The notes: generated from the letters alone by a model not told the origin. A stretch of DNA of 64,000 nucleotides from Halichondria panicea (GCF_963675165.1 NC_087380.1:760303-824302); one strand, 5' to 3'. Counted from the first letter of the stretch, positions 24,496-36,547 are shown. Numbers and translations: made by a program.

Positions 24496-25905
24496 ATGAT
24501 GGCTGAAGGCTCAACTCCTGCAATTCTAGGCACGCTCAACTCACTCTTTGCCATTCCACAAGTGCAGGAGCACCTCAACAGTTCTGGCTCAGTTAGTACT
24601 CCCAACAGTTTGGGACCAGCTACCAGCACTACCAGCAGTACTGCCGTCTCAACAGTTGCTGTTGCAGCTGGTACAGCTAACCCCACTCAACCTTCTCTCC
24701 CTTCCACCTTAGGAACGGCTGTTTCCTTGGAAGGTGAGAAAAAATCAATTGTTTTGGTGTTTGTTTTTGGCAAGTGTCAAAAGTTGTGTGCGTACTATAA
24801 GTGTTGCTATATATGTGCTTGGCTGAGTGTTGCAAATCGAGCTTCTTCTTTTGCACCATTCAGCTCAGTCACTAGCATGGGAGCAAAAAAGCAAGCCCAG
24901 CAGGGACAATCCAGCAAACACCACTGCAGGTGTAGGGTGTTGCAAAAAGAGCTTAGTATTGCACAGCTCAGCTCCAGCCACTAGCAAGTGAGCAAAAAGC
25001 AAAAAAACCCAGCATGGGAAAGTCAGCAAAAACACCACTGCAGGTGCAGGGTGTTGCAAAAAGAGCTTAGTATTGCACAGCTCATGCAGTTTCAGTCACT
25101 AGCAAGTGAGCAAAAAAGCAAACCCAGCTTGGGAAATTCAGCAAAAACACCACTGCAGGTGCAGGGTGTTGCAAATAGTATTGCACAGCTCAGTTTCAGT
25201 CACTAGCAAGTGAGCAAAAAAGCAAACCCAGCTTGGGAAATTCAGCAAAAAAACACCACTGCAGGTGCAGGGTGTTGCAAAAAGAGCTTAGTATTGCACA
25301 GCTCAGCTCCAGTCACTAGCAAGTGAGCAAAAAGCAAACACAGCTTGGGAAATTCAGCAAAAACACCATTGCAGGTGTAGGGTGTTGCAAAAGAGCTTAG
25401 TATTGCACAGCTCAGCTCCAGTCACTAGCAAGTGAGCCAAACAGAATGCATTATAATTATTACTGGGCAATTCAGCAAAACACCTCTACATGCAGAGGTG
25501 TAGGGTGTTACAAAAAGAGCTTAGTATTGCACACATGCAGCTCAGCAGTCATGCATGCACTATATATAGCAAGTGAGCAAATAGTAGCAGTGAGTGTTTC
25601 TGGCATTTTCAGCAAAAAGGCGATCAGAGTATTTGTATACTTCGGCAGTGCAAATAATATACAGCTATAGCTGCATAGGTGGAATCGCAAATGCATGGAG
25701 GACATTGGCACTGCAGTCCGCTTCATGTATTAATTCCATTGCAGGCACGATTGCGGGACTAGGGGTGCTACCCCCTTTGCACACAGTCGCATCATTGCTG
25801 CCATCCGGTGCCGGGACACAAGGCATGTGCATCCAACCGTCAGTCCCACTCATATCTCAACCAGCTTCAGCAATACCCAATACATCAATGAATACAAAGC
25901 AGTGA
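24496..25905 (+). CDS. Unrecognised two-exon gene, Ser/Thr/Ala-rich
   Basis: Exon 1 (24,496-24,735) starts MMAEGSTPAILGTLNSLFAI and ends SLEG at a GTGAGA donor. Exon 2 starts after ATTCCATTGCAG (25,744-25,905) and reads TIAGLGVLPPLHTVASLLPS to a TGA. The phases agree (1/1), giving about 134 residues. The composition is low-complexity (STPNS, TSTTSSTA) with a hydrophobic C-terminal half and no domain I know. An in-frame ATG at 24,370 would extend it by 42 residues. The intron is almost entirely a tandem repeat. The splice fit is good, but without homologs or RNA this could be a chance gene or the 5' part of a longer transcript. Confidence 0.4.
24880..25460. repeat. Tandem array, unit about 110 bases, about 5-6 copies
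   Basis: Units share CAAGTGAGCAAAAAAGCAAA, CACCACTGCAGGTG, AGGGTGTTGCAAAAAGAGCT and TAGTATTGCACAGCTCAG. Copies differ by small indels, and a degraded copy extends to about 25,620. The array fills the intron of the small gene at 24,496-25,905. Confidence 0.85.
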
Positions 25906-26030
25906 TTCTTTACATTTTGTTTCCTGCTTTTTTTCTGTAATACTAAAGGTGTACGTAGAGGCATTTTACTCCCGTAAAAGTTACAGTAATTTAGCTCCGT
26001 GTCATGTTCTCAATTTATAGCTAGCTAGCT

Positions 26031-26462
26031 ATGGCATGCAACTCGTTGTCTTGTTTGAAGCAAGATGGCCTCACTCTCATGGCAGAACAGGCCCAGGCTC
26101 TCAAGCTCCTGTTTGAGGGAAGGGACGTGTTTATCTGGTTCCCAACGGGGTATGGCAAGTCTCTCTGCTATATCAGTTGCTACCCTTTTTAATGGACTAC
26201 AAGCTAGGTAGGACCAAGGCTCCTCCTGTTGACAAAAGTGTTGTTCTTGTTAATTGTCTCTCCCCTTGTATCTCTCATCATGAGACTCATGATTGACCAG
26301 ATCAGGAGTCTAAACAATAGAGGTGTTTCTGCTGCCATCCTCAGTAGCAATAAAGGAATCGACAAAGATTTGGTTGCCACTGCCAAAGAAGTGTCTTCTG
26401 GGAAGTATTTCCTGCTGTATACTGCCCCAGAGGCTGTTGTTGAAGACCACTGTTGGAGGATT
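26031..26462 (+). pseudogene. RecQ-like helicase fragment with frameshifts
   Basis: From 26,031 the sequence reads QAQALKLLFEGRDVFIWFPT then GYGKSLCY, a RecQ/DEAD-type Walker A (PTGYGKS). A shift of two bases after CTATAT changes frame; in the next frame MDYKLGRTKAPPVDKSVVLV follows, then another shift leads to SPLVSLI, DQIRSLNNRGVSAAILSS and YLLYTAPEA-like FLLYTAPEAVVEDHCWR. At least two frameshifts and no C-terminal half (DEAH/HELICc) are visible. Sponges carry many RecQ-like copies linked to mobile DNA; this looks like a dead fragment cut off by repeats at about 26,465. Confidence 0.72.
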
Positions 26463-26611
26463 CATTTTTTGTTGTACCACGAGTCAATTTGTTTTACAAT
26501 TAAAAAACCACGCCCAGATCACGCCCAAATACAATCAATACCAGGCCTAGTAGGCGACCTAGCGTTCAATTGGAGACGGATCGGCCGGGGGTTAAGGCTA
26601 CTGTTCGCCTA

Positions 26612-27368
26612 GACTCGCAAGCCACTCCCTTTTCTCTGATTGGACGGGGGCGGGAGAAAAGGGACTGGTGACTCTGGGACACATTTTGTGTGTCTACCAG
26701 AATTTGGGTAGAGATTATTCATTGATTTTTCCACGTGATCCAAAAATTGCGTGAGGTTAAGTAGAATTGCGTAGCCTGCAAAAGTGATCGCGGGCTTCTT
26801 AGCTACAGTTTAAGAATGGATGCTAGTGCTAGAAAAGAGAAGATGATGGAGTAATAACATCATCAGGCATTCAGCTAGGATATAGTCATCTAAGACACCA
26901 GCAGAGATTAGCTTGTTTTAGTTTTACGTGATGAGAACTGGCAGCCGAAAGTCATTGGTTGCCTAAAGCTTTTAATAACCTGTACAATACAAGACAGATA
27001 ATGGCAGACGGCAGCAGTTGAATTGAGAGTAGTCAGATTTGTACAAGCTGTCTTAAATCGCTGCCACTCCTCGGTTCAAAGAAGGACTGCCAAGATTTCT
27101 ACGTTCATCAGCTGTTCCATGCTAATCCACAAGTTGTGGCACAACAGACACTGGTACAAGGATCTATAAAATCAAAAGGCTGGCTAGATAGATCTGTATA
27201 CTTGTCTTCTGTGTCTTTAGCTTTTAACGCATCAGAATAAATTGGATAATTTGCACATGACATTAATATTTAATAGCATTCCTGATTTACACAAGCTGTA
27301 GCCCAGAGTCACCAGTCCCTTTTCTCCCGCCCCCGTCCAATCAGAGAAAAGGGAGTGGCTTGCGAGTC
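26612..27368. mobile_element. 757-base TIR element with TA target
   Basis: Near-perfect arms of about 66 bases, GACTCGCAAGCCACTCCCTT ... GGACTGGTGACTCTGGG at 26,612-26,677 and the inverse at 27,302-27,368. TA lies on both sides (26,610-26,611; 27,369-27,370). The interior holds no recognisable transposase. Confidence 0.85.
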
Positions 27369-27429
27369 TACTGTTCGCCTGCAACAGTGACGGCTTGCGA
27401 GTCTAGGCCTTTCCCGAGGGCCTTTCCTA

Positions 27430-27819
27430 GCCTCGATTCCCGGCCGCTTGAACAAGCGGCCGGGAATCGAGGCTAGCCTTTCCTAGCTAATACCGTATAG
27501 CGGGTATATTTCGAGGGTATAAATTTTCGCGGATGGACAAAGGATTTCGCGGATTTTATTTTCGTGATCTGAGTTCCCAGCCTTTTGGCGCATGCGCACA
27601 TCAACATGCAGCTATACCACCACACCGTTAGCCTCGAATCCAGGCCTAGCCTATAACGGTGAGGCACCTCTTATTGTCGATAGGTGTGGTCAATAATACT
27701 GAACACGCCTACTATTCAATAAAGATATAAATTTTCGTGGGTATAAATTTTCGCGGTTTAGGCTCAATCCGCGAAAACCGCGAACATTTATACCCTCGAA
27801 ATATACCCGCTATACGGTA
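27430..27819. mobile_element. Short palindrome plus CCGTATAGCGGG element
   Basis: 27,430-27,478 is a perfect-looking hairpin, GCCTCGATTCCCGGCCGCTT with its inverse. Beside it, 27,493-27,817 is a TIR element with arms CCGTATAGCGGGTATATTTC then GAGGGTATAAATTTTCGCGG and TA on both sides (27,491-27,492; 27,818-27,819). Fragments of this family occur at 8,540-8,555, 31,721-31,745 and 44,933-44,950. From 27,820 to 28,327 I see nothing else. Confidence 0.7.
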
Positions 27820-28327
27820 GCTTCTTTGCAATAATGGGCGTGGCTGGCAGGAGGACAGTGACTAGGCCTATTATAATTAGCGCTTTTTACTTTGGCAACC
27901 CTCACCTAAATATTGTCAAAACAATAAAGTGGCAATAAGGCCACCTCAATTAAGTCATTATTGCTGATGTGTCAGCCATTATTTGAGGTAAAAGTCCTTT
28001 TTTTGGCTGACATTGCATTATTTCACCATGTGCCATGTTGCAAGTTGCATTGTGCACCAAAAAGCCAGTGTGTAAAAAAAATTAAACTATTTTTATGTAA
28101 TTATTGTTCAGACTCCGTCCTTTTGTATATTTTCGTCACTTAAAAAAACAGGATATGACATCATCAAATAATGGAATAATGGGTAATGAAGACCTCCCTC
28201 CCTCATCGGGTCGAGCTAGTATTCTCATCTGAAACAAGTATGCAACTAACAGTGGCCTAAAACTACAATACGACTACATGAAACAGTGACACATACATTG
28301 ACAAACAAGACTGTGTTGTTATAGTGT

Positions 28328-31300
28328 CTACTTGTTCTCTGTGTTGCAGTCAGTGGATGCATATATAAGCTGCACAGGCTGAGAGCTGGTATAGACAGCA
28401 GGAGGAGGGGGGCGTGGCTGGTCCACCACCTCATAGGTAGCCTCCTCCTGTAGTTTGCTCAACCCCTCGTAATCAGGGGAGGGGAGATGACTCATCACCA
28501 CTGGGGGTAGTCTGTACAAAATAAAAGAATAAATTAAATCCGGAGCGTTAGCATGTAGAAAATGTGTACAAAACTATATGTAGCGGCTATGGGTAGATTA
28601 CAACACAATGCCCTCACTCTGTTGTTGTGATGCTGGTTTTGTTGTCAATGTCCTTTGACCCATACCTCCGCTGTCTCCATACCAACAGCACCACTGCTAT
28701 GACCACTAACACTGCAATAGTCACAACCACAACTCCAGCAACCACTCCCCCAGCTACAGCACCAATGTTCACAGCTTCACTTGAGGAGGTTGTCCGATTA
28801 GTGATGTCCTCAGGGCATTCTGGACTATTGAGGTTAGCAATGACAATCGAACAACTGTTAGTCACACTGAGGCCTGCACTCTGCACCACAACGATTGGAT
28901 CATTCTCAACCCACTGTTCCATTAGCCTAGCCAGTTGTATGGTGGACACACTCTCTGTTCCAGTGAGCACAGCTCGATAGGTCACATGACTAGGGGAGGC
29001 ATCGGAACAAACAATGTCAAAATGAGGGAAGAGTTGAATCCACAGGCACACTGGCTTTCAATGCCTTGTGTCAGACTATTGGTGATGTCATCTGTTTTCA
29101 TATCAGCGTTCTAGTTCAGTGTACACTCTGCAGTTTGTTATTCCCTCCAGACCAAGTTGAATGTGCAGGCCTGTGGAATGTGGAGTGGTTGGCATAAGCA
29201 AATAACAGACTGATGCTAATAGAGCTGTACAAACAATGTAGCCGTGGGTACATGTACATTCATGTGAAATTGATCACTTAACAACTTACTCATGAACTCA
29301 ATGGTGTAGTGAGCAGCTACAGTGTGTTCCCCCTCAAGCTGACTGGAGGTGAGGATGACCTGACAGCTGTACTGACCAGCGTCTGACAAGTAGAGAGTGT
29401 CAAAGTTGAGGGTTGCTGTGCTGGTCATGAGTGACCCTCCCTCCCTCGTCCACTGGTAGGAGAGGGTGGGTTGTAGAGAGGCCCCTCCACTCAGGGAACA
29501 AGTGAGGGAGAAACTCTGACCAGCCATTGGAAGACCACTGGAGGTGATCACCTGTATGGCTGGATGGAAGAGAGTGGGTGTTTGCTATATAAGTGATCAC
29601 AGCTAGGAATTCTGTGAAGATTACAAATGTAATAAGAATGCAGTTTCAGTTTAGTACCTGAGTAAATATCTACTGACAACAGGTGGCTACAATAACAAAT
29701 ATGAATTAATTACTTGATCCTGCAAATAACTTGCGTATGTTCACAAGTTGGCAGCATTTTAGAGTCCACTGTCCATCATCATAATTATTTGCGTATGCTT
29801 AAAATGATATCAGGAGTACTTTCATGCACTCTTGGTGATATGAATATATAACGGGCAATTTAGTGGATCAATTATGCCATATACAATCCCCCTCCATTAT
29901 TAGAATAGTTTGCGAATGAGCCAAATCAGCAGAAATATTCACAATTTGTAACTGTGTTCGTTAGGTACATGTGCATGTGATATTAAATTCGTGGGTATAA
30001 AGGTTCGCAGTAGATGCGAAAAACCACGAACATTTATACCCCAGAAAGTCAAAGCACATGTTTGTGTGTGTGTCAGCTAGTCTTACAGTTGCACACTGGA
30101 GCTTCTCCTGACCACACTCCACTTGTTCCATTTGCTCCACAAGTTCTGCTTTCACTACCAACAATGTCGTATCCAGTGTTACAGGTGTAGGTAGCAGTCA
30201 TCATGAAGGTGGTTCCAGAGGATGTACTGACTTGTCCATTGGCAGTGTTATTTAGGGGACCACAGTCAACAGCTAATAAAACATACACGAGAAATAAGTA
30301 AGTTAGCTGCAGTGTACATTTCATTTAAAACACTCACGATCACAGGTAGGTGCTGTTAGGCTCCAGGCTCCATTAGCTTGACAGGTTCTATCTGATGCTC
30401 CATTGAGATTGTGCCCATCATCACAGGTATAGGTGGCAGTGTTCATGAAGGTGGTTCCAGAGGATGTATTAACTTGCCCGTTAGGAACAGTGAGGGGACC
30501 ACAGTCAACAGCTGTGGAATATGAACACAGTGGATACAGTGTACACAGTCAGTCATGCTACTCACGTGCACAGGTGGGGGCATCTGGAGTCCACTGTGTA
30601 TCAGCCCCACAAGTTCGAGTGTCCGATCCAGCAATGTTGTATCCAGTGATACAGGTGTAGGTAGCAGTCATCATGAAGGTGGTTCCAGAGGATGTGTCCA
30701 CTGCTCCATTGGAGGGGGCGTCCAGGGAACCACAGTCAACAGCTGTATAAAAAAGTAAACAATCAGAGCATGTGTTAGTTCAACTAACGATTGCAAACTG
30801 GTAGAGATGTACTCCATCCACTGACAGCCACACAATTCCTCATACTAGCACCACTCAGTTCATAGCCAGTGTCACAAGAGAAAGTGGCCACTGCTCCAAC
30901 TGGTGGAGGGTCATCAGAAGGTGAGTAGGTCACCATTCCATTGGAGAGGGGCTCACGAGGACACGGGGCTGTGGAAACATGAGGTATCCTCTATACACTT
31001 GACTACTACACGAGGCATACCAGTACAGGTGGGTGCAGTTACAGTGTCTGTGTGTCTGTGTGTGTGTCTGTGTGTGTAGACTGCTACAGCTGCTCAAGGA
31101 TGAATCAAGTGCAAGTAAGAGTTTCTTTAGGCTTCTAGTCATGTTTTCTTGGATTTTAATTCGTGGATTTGCAAAATAATGCTTCGTTCAAGCAGGAGCC
31201 CATAAAGAAAAGGAGCGGCTAACTACGGGGATCACGTCTCGTAAGTGGTTATGACCGCATTTCCATATATGCAGGGTCACTTAAGTGGTTGAATCCCTAC

Positions 31301-32538
31301 ACGTGTTATACGCAATGCAGGAATGCGGTTTGCAAGCACTTAGTCGCTTCCATACAAGGAAGTGCGGTTTCACCGGCAATTACGAGATGTGATCCCGGTG
31401 TACGTTGAAGTTAGCCGCTCCTTCTCTTTATGGGCTCCTGGTTCAAGATATGCCTAGTTTTGCTTACTTGGAATGCCTTTTCAGAAGAGCACGTAGCCAA
31501 ACTTGTTTAATGAGTGTATTACTTAGTAGTTAGCTCTGCACTAGAACGCTAGCTATTGGTAGCTGCAAGAGTGAGAAGAGAGCTGCAAGGCTCTGCTGAC
31601 TTGCAGCCATTAATTTTAGACTTGAACTTTTGGCATCGATCGTTTTTAACACAATCATGGTCAATCATTACCCACTCTTTGAGTTTGCATGCAGTAAAAT
31701 ATTGCAATAATAAGCTATTACCGTATAGCGGGTAATTTTCGTGGGGTAAAATATTCGTTATTTATGCTTTCATTACTCTAGTCTTACTTGTACAAATGAC
31801 TGATGGGGGTGGAGACCAGGTACCAGCACTAGTACCATCACTCATACAAGTTATCGGAGTAGCTCCACTGATGGTGTACCCAGTGTCACAGGTGTAGGTG
31901 GCCATGTTGGTGGTTGCATCATATGAGATCCTTCCATTAGACACGGGAGTCAGTGTGGGGCAGGGAGCTGTGGGGGGTGGGGGTTAGTATTGGACATAGA
32001 CAATATAGTCAGCACTCACTGAAGGTGACACATATCCTCTGATTGGTGTTAGTCCTCACACAGCAGTGTTCTCCATCAGGACTGAAGTGTGTGGGACCAC
32101 GATACAGAGCAACGCCAAAATTAGGAACATCTCTGATGAACACTTCGTCCTGAACTGCCAACACTCTACTTTCAAGTTGCAATGCACTCCCATCGGGGAA
32201 CATCCACAATGTGCGGTGTAGCAAACCCAGGGGCGTGGTGGATCAGTGCCAGCTCCTGATCCAACATCAGAGAATGAGATGATCTCTCCAGTATGGTCAG
32301 TGCCATCGGGCTCACTGGATGCTGCCAGTCGAGCTGAGTAATGCATATGTGTTTATCCTAATACTAGTTCACCAACTCAATATTGTCAAGAGACTGATGA
32401 CATGCAGGATCTCTAGAGTAATGTACAAGTAGCTACAGAAACTACACACAATAACTCACACAGTGTTTGTGCATGTACCCATCCAACACACACCGTCAGT
32501 CCTAGTAGTAGGCTCAGAGCAAGTCTTGAGAAGGCCAT
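28328..32538 (-). pseudogene. Receptor B: broken sushi/Ig receptor paralog
   Basis: Same plan as A and C. The signal exon 32,459-32,538 is nearly identical to that of A. Exon 2 (32,346-32,010) has lost about 13 bases against A and C near 32,215, shifting the frame between the PRPWVCYT and WMFPDG parts. CCP exons remain at 31,960-31,790, 30,970-30,785, 30,745-30,565, 30,512-30,340 and 30,272-30,080. One CCP is cut off at about 31,020-31,040 by the dispersed repeat, and a decayed one lies at 29,740-29,790. The Ig exon (29,560-29,290) is open. The membrane-proximal exon has stops and frameshifts at 28,990-29,160, but the part from SHVTYRA through the membrane segment (28,985-28,620) and the tail exon (28,519-28,328) are open. 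I read it as a pseudogene; a short alternative product is possible. Confidence 0.75.
31193..31440. mobile_element. 248-base MITE with 7-base target duplication
   Basis: Arms CAGGAGCCCATAAAGAAAAG (31,193) and the inverse ending TTTATGGGCTCCTG (31,440), each about 31 bases. GTTCAAG is repeated on both sides (31,186-31,192; 31,441-31,447). The CAGG-type end and the length of the duplication suggest a hAT-like origin, although hAT usually duplicates 8 bases. It splits the dispersed repeat copy at 31,040-31,690. Confidence 0.87.
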
Positions 32539-32787
32539 ACCTAGCTAGCTAACAATTAATATAATAATTATAGCTGGCCTGTTTCCTAGATCCTATAAGT
32601 ACCTAGCGGTTGCATCGCGGCGTCATCCACCCACGCACTTGTTGATCAATCAGTGACAAGTGGGCGTCAATGAATAATAATCGATCTTTGCCTTCAGTAG
32701 ACAATATCTAAGATCAATAACAACTTGCTATAAACTACATAAACAGTGACACATACATTGACAAACTAGACTGTGTTGTTACAGTGT

Positions 32788-35700
32788 CTACTTGTTCTCT
32801 GTGTTGCAGTCAGTGGGTGCATAAGCTGCACAGGCTGAGAGCTGGTAGTCTGCAGGAGGAGGGGGGCGTGGCTGGTCCACCACCTCATAGGTAGCCTCCT
32901 CTTGTAGTTTGCTCAACCCCTCGTAATCATGGGAGGGGAGATGACTCATCACCACTGGGGGTAGTCTGCACGAAATAGAATAATATATGGAATACATTAA
33001 CTCACATGTACATAATTATAATTATTCTAGTATAAGGGCAGAAGCTCTCTATACAACCACACTGGTATGTACAGCTACTTCATTCACAGACCATGCACAC
33101 TAACACTCACTGTGTTGGTTGGCTGCCTGTCTTCTCATCACTCATGTCCTTGGATCCAGACCTCCGTAGCCTTAGTAACAACAGCATAACCAGCACAAGC
33201 AATACGATCAGTACTAGCACAGCAATGACCAAGACTCCAGCAACCACCCAACCAGCCACTGCACCAACATTGACCACTACACTCTCTGTGGGTGAGGTAG
33301 TAGCAGTTGTCCGATTAGTGATGTCCTCAGGGCACTCTGGACTATTTCTGTCAGTGATCACCATAGGGCAAGTGTTTGTCAAACCAAGTCGGGTACTTTG
33401 TACTATGATGCTTCGAGTGTCCTTGATCCATTGTTCAGTTAAAGAAATTAATTCCACAGCAGATACATTCTCTGTTCCAGTCAAAACAACTCTGTAGGTC
33501 ACATGACTAGAGGAGCCCTCGAAACAATCAATGAACTCGTCAGTGAGAAGGGAGGGGCTGAACCCACAAGCACACAATCCTTCAACACCTTGAGATAGTC
33601 TTGTAGTGATGTCACTGGCTTTGGCCGTTGTCTCTAAGTCAATGTACACCTCACAGTTTGTTATTCCATCCAGACGAAAAGTTGAATGTTGAGTGCTGAA
33701 AAAACAAATTAACGGTCACAACATGAGCACTAGCTATGCACAGTCCATAAATGATTTTACTTAAATGGATACAATGTCTAGACATAGTGGCACTTACTCC
33801 TGAACTCAATGGTGTAGTGAGCAGCTACAGTGTGTCCCCCCTCAAGCTGACTGGAGGTAAGGATGACCTGACAGCTGTACTGACCAGCGTCTGACAAGTA
33901 GAGAGTGTCAAAGTTGAGGGTTGCTGTGCTGGTCATGAGTGACCCTCCCTCCCTCGTCCACTGGTAGGAGAGGGTGGGTTGTAGAGAGGCCCCTCCACTC
34001 AGGGAACAAGTGAGGGAGAAACTCTGACCAGCCATTGGACCACCACTGGAGGTGATCACAGCTAGGAGCTCTGTGAACATCATAACAATGTAGTTTCAGT
34101 TTAAACCTGAGTAAACACATCTAATGGGACGACAGATGACAACAGGTGGACCACATGAATTATAGACAGCTAATGTAAACATACAATTGATGTTGCTAAT
34201 AACTTGCGTACGTAAACAGGTTGGAGCATCTGGAGTCCACTGTCCATCAATACCACAAGTCCGAGTGTTTGCTCCAATGAGAGTGTATCCAGTGTTACAG
34301 GTGTAGGTAGCAGTCATCATGAAGGTGGTTCCAGAGGATGTGTCCACTGCTCCATTAGAGAGGGCGTCCAGGGAACCACAGTCAACAGCTAAACAACAAA
34401 AATTAATTTGTATTTGATTATTGATGGTCATACTGTACTCACGATTACAGGAAGGTTCTGACCCAGTCCAGTCTCTATTAGCCTGACAAGTCCTGGTCAT
34501 ATCTCCACTACGTGTGTAGCCAGTGTCACAGGTGTAGGTAGCAATGCTTGAGAGGGTGGTCCCTGTTGTAGTGACTCTTCCATTGATAGGATCACTCAAT
34601 GATCCACAGCTAACTGTAAGGAACAACATTACATGTGTACAATGTGCCTATTTAACTTCTAACCTGTACAAGTTGGACTACCACCATCAGACCACCCACT
34701 GGCAGTACAGGTCCTTGGTACACCTCCACTGAATTCATACCCAGAGATACAGCTGTAGGTAACCGTGGAACCCACAGCTCTGGGAATGGTGGGGTCGCTG
34801 TAGGTCACCACTCCATTGGGCGGTAGTTGGACGTTGTAGCAAATCACTGAATAGAAATAGCATTTAGTTAAATATAACTCCTAAAGTCGTCAGTTTGAGT
34901 ACATACGTGTACAAGTGAGGGGTGTTCCACTCCATGATCTATCAGACTGACAGGTCCTAGTGCCTCCACCAGCTAACACGGTGTACCCAGTGACACAGCT
35001 CTGTGTAGCCATGGCTCCCTCTAGTACGGGGGATGAGGGTGGATCGTAGACGATGAATCCATTGGTGAGGGTGAGGAGAGGACAGATAGCTGTGGGGGAA
35101 CACTTGATATCAGTTCAACAACACATCCCCCTCACCAGTACAGACAGGGTCATCTCCAGTGCTCCATCCACTAGCAGTACACGTCCTCACCATCAGTCCA
35201 GTCATCTGGTAGCCAGGGTTACAGGTGTAGGTAGCTGTGCTCTCAAAGGTGGTACTGGGTGTATCAACCATACCATTGGAGGGGTCGGTGAGGGGGCCAC
35301 AGTCAACAACTGCAGTGTATAATAATAAGCTTTAAAAACAGGTGGCCACGGTGTTCACTGGTCTAGTATTCATGGTCTCTGCATTATAGCCAATCATTCC
35401 ATTGGTTGCAGCAGGCAAGTCAGAGCAGGTAGTGGTGCTGACTGCACACATTATAATGAAAGCAATTTTACACTCTTGGTGGGTACAGATGGCCAGGACA
35501 AAATTTAATGACAATGCTAGAAAAATCTTGATAATAGTTACTCTTACGTTCACAAGTGGGTCTCACAGTGCTACTCCACTGCATTGTGACATCATTACAG
35601 GTGATGGATGAGATGGTCGTCACAGCGTACCCAGGGTCACAGGTGTAGGTGGCCATGTTGGTGTCTGCATCGTATGAGATCGTTCCATTAGACAGGGGAC

Positions 35701-36329
35701 TCAGTGTGGGGCAGGGAGCTGTGGGGGGTGGGGGTTAGTATTGGACATAGACAATAATTATAGTCAGCACTCACTGAAGGTGACACATCTCCTCTCATTG
35801 GTGGCAGTCCTCACACAGCAATGTTCTCCATCAGGACTGAAGTGTGTGGGACCACGATACAGAGCAACGCCAAAATTAGGAATATCTCTGATGAACACTT
35901 CGTCCTGAACTGGTAATGATTCACTTTCAAATTGCAATTCACTCCCATCGGGGAACAGCCACAATACACTATCAGTATCTACGGTGAAGCAAAACCAGGG
36001 ACGTGGTAGACCACTATATCCTGATCCAACATCAGAGAATGAGATGATCTCTCCAGTGTGGTCAGTGCCATCACCGAATTCATTGGATGCTGCCAGTCCA
36101 GCTGTATGCCAAAATACAATAATTGATGCTCTGATACCAAACCTATAATACTTGTTTCATCTACTATCCAATAGCACAGGTTAGTATTAGCTTAGCCATA
36201 ATTATAGCTGACTGTATGATAGTATCTATGCATGATCTATATCAACTCACTCAGAGGCTGCTGTCCATACACAAGAGAAGCACTTCCCAGCAGACAGCAG
36301 AGAAATAACCTTGAGGGGAACATTCTCAT
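32788..36329 (-). CDS. Receptor C: sushi/Ig receptor with ITAM-like tail
   Basis: The signal exon 36,252-36,329 (MRMFPSRLFLCCLLGSASLV) matches the RPTP signal exon, not those of A and B. Exon 2 (about 36,100-35,775) has VLWLFPDG and EHCCVRT. CCP exons: 35,720-35,555, a truncated one at 35,440-35,340 (last half and donor deleted), 35,315-35,135, 35,090-34,900, 34,850-34,665 (Cys-Tyr for Cys-Pro at its start), 34,620-34,440 and 34,395-34,205. Then Ig (34,083-33,795), one exon with the Cys-containing module, stalk and membrane segment (about 33,690-33,107), and the tail exon (32,970-32,788) with HDYEGL, TYEVV and PRPPPP. It ends in ENK-stop like A and B. All CCP exons appear to have the same phase, so skipping the truncated one would keep the frame. 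A probably functional surface receptor; ligand unknown. Confidence 0.78.
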
Positions 36330-36547
36330 TATTCTTGTAGCCAAGAGTTCATTATTCATCCTATATTAAACTCTTGCTAGGTTAGCTGATATATATTGCT
36401 CAAAATTAATTAATTGCATTCTTGAGAATCTGATTGGATTCATACTGAAAGCACACACTATACAAAGTCATGATAAGGAAGTGTGCACATTAAATTGCAG
36501 TTCTATAGAATAACACTGTTCAGTGGTCCCAGTTAGTGTGTGTAGTG
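36330..36547. other. Gap between receptor C and UHRF1
   Basis: AT-rich, no repeat family or coding sequence recognised. It contains the presumed promoter of receptor C and the 3' end of UHRF1. Confidence 0.4.
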
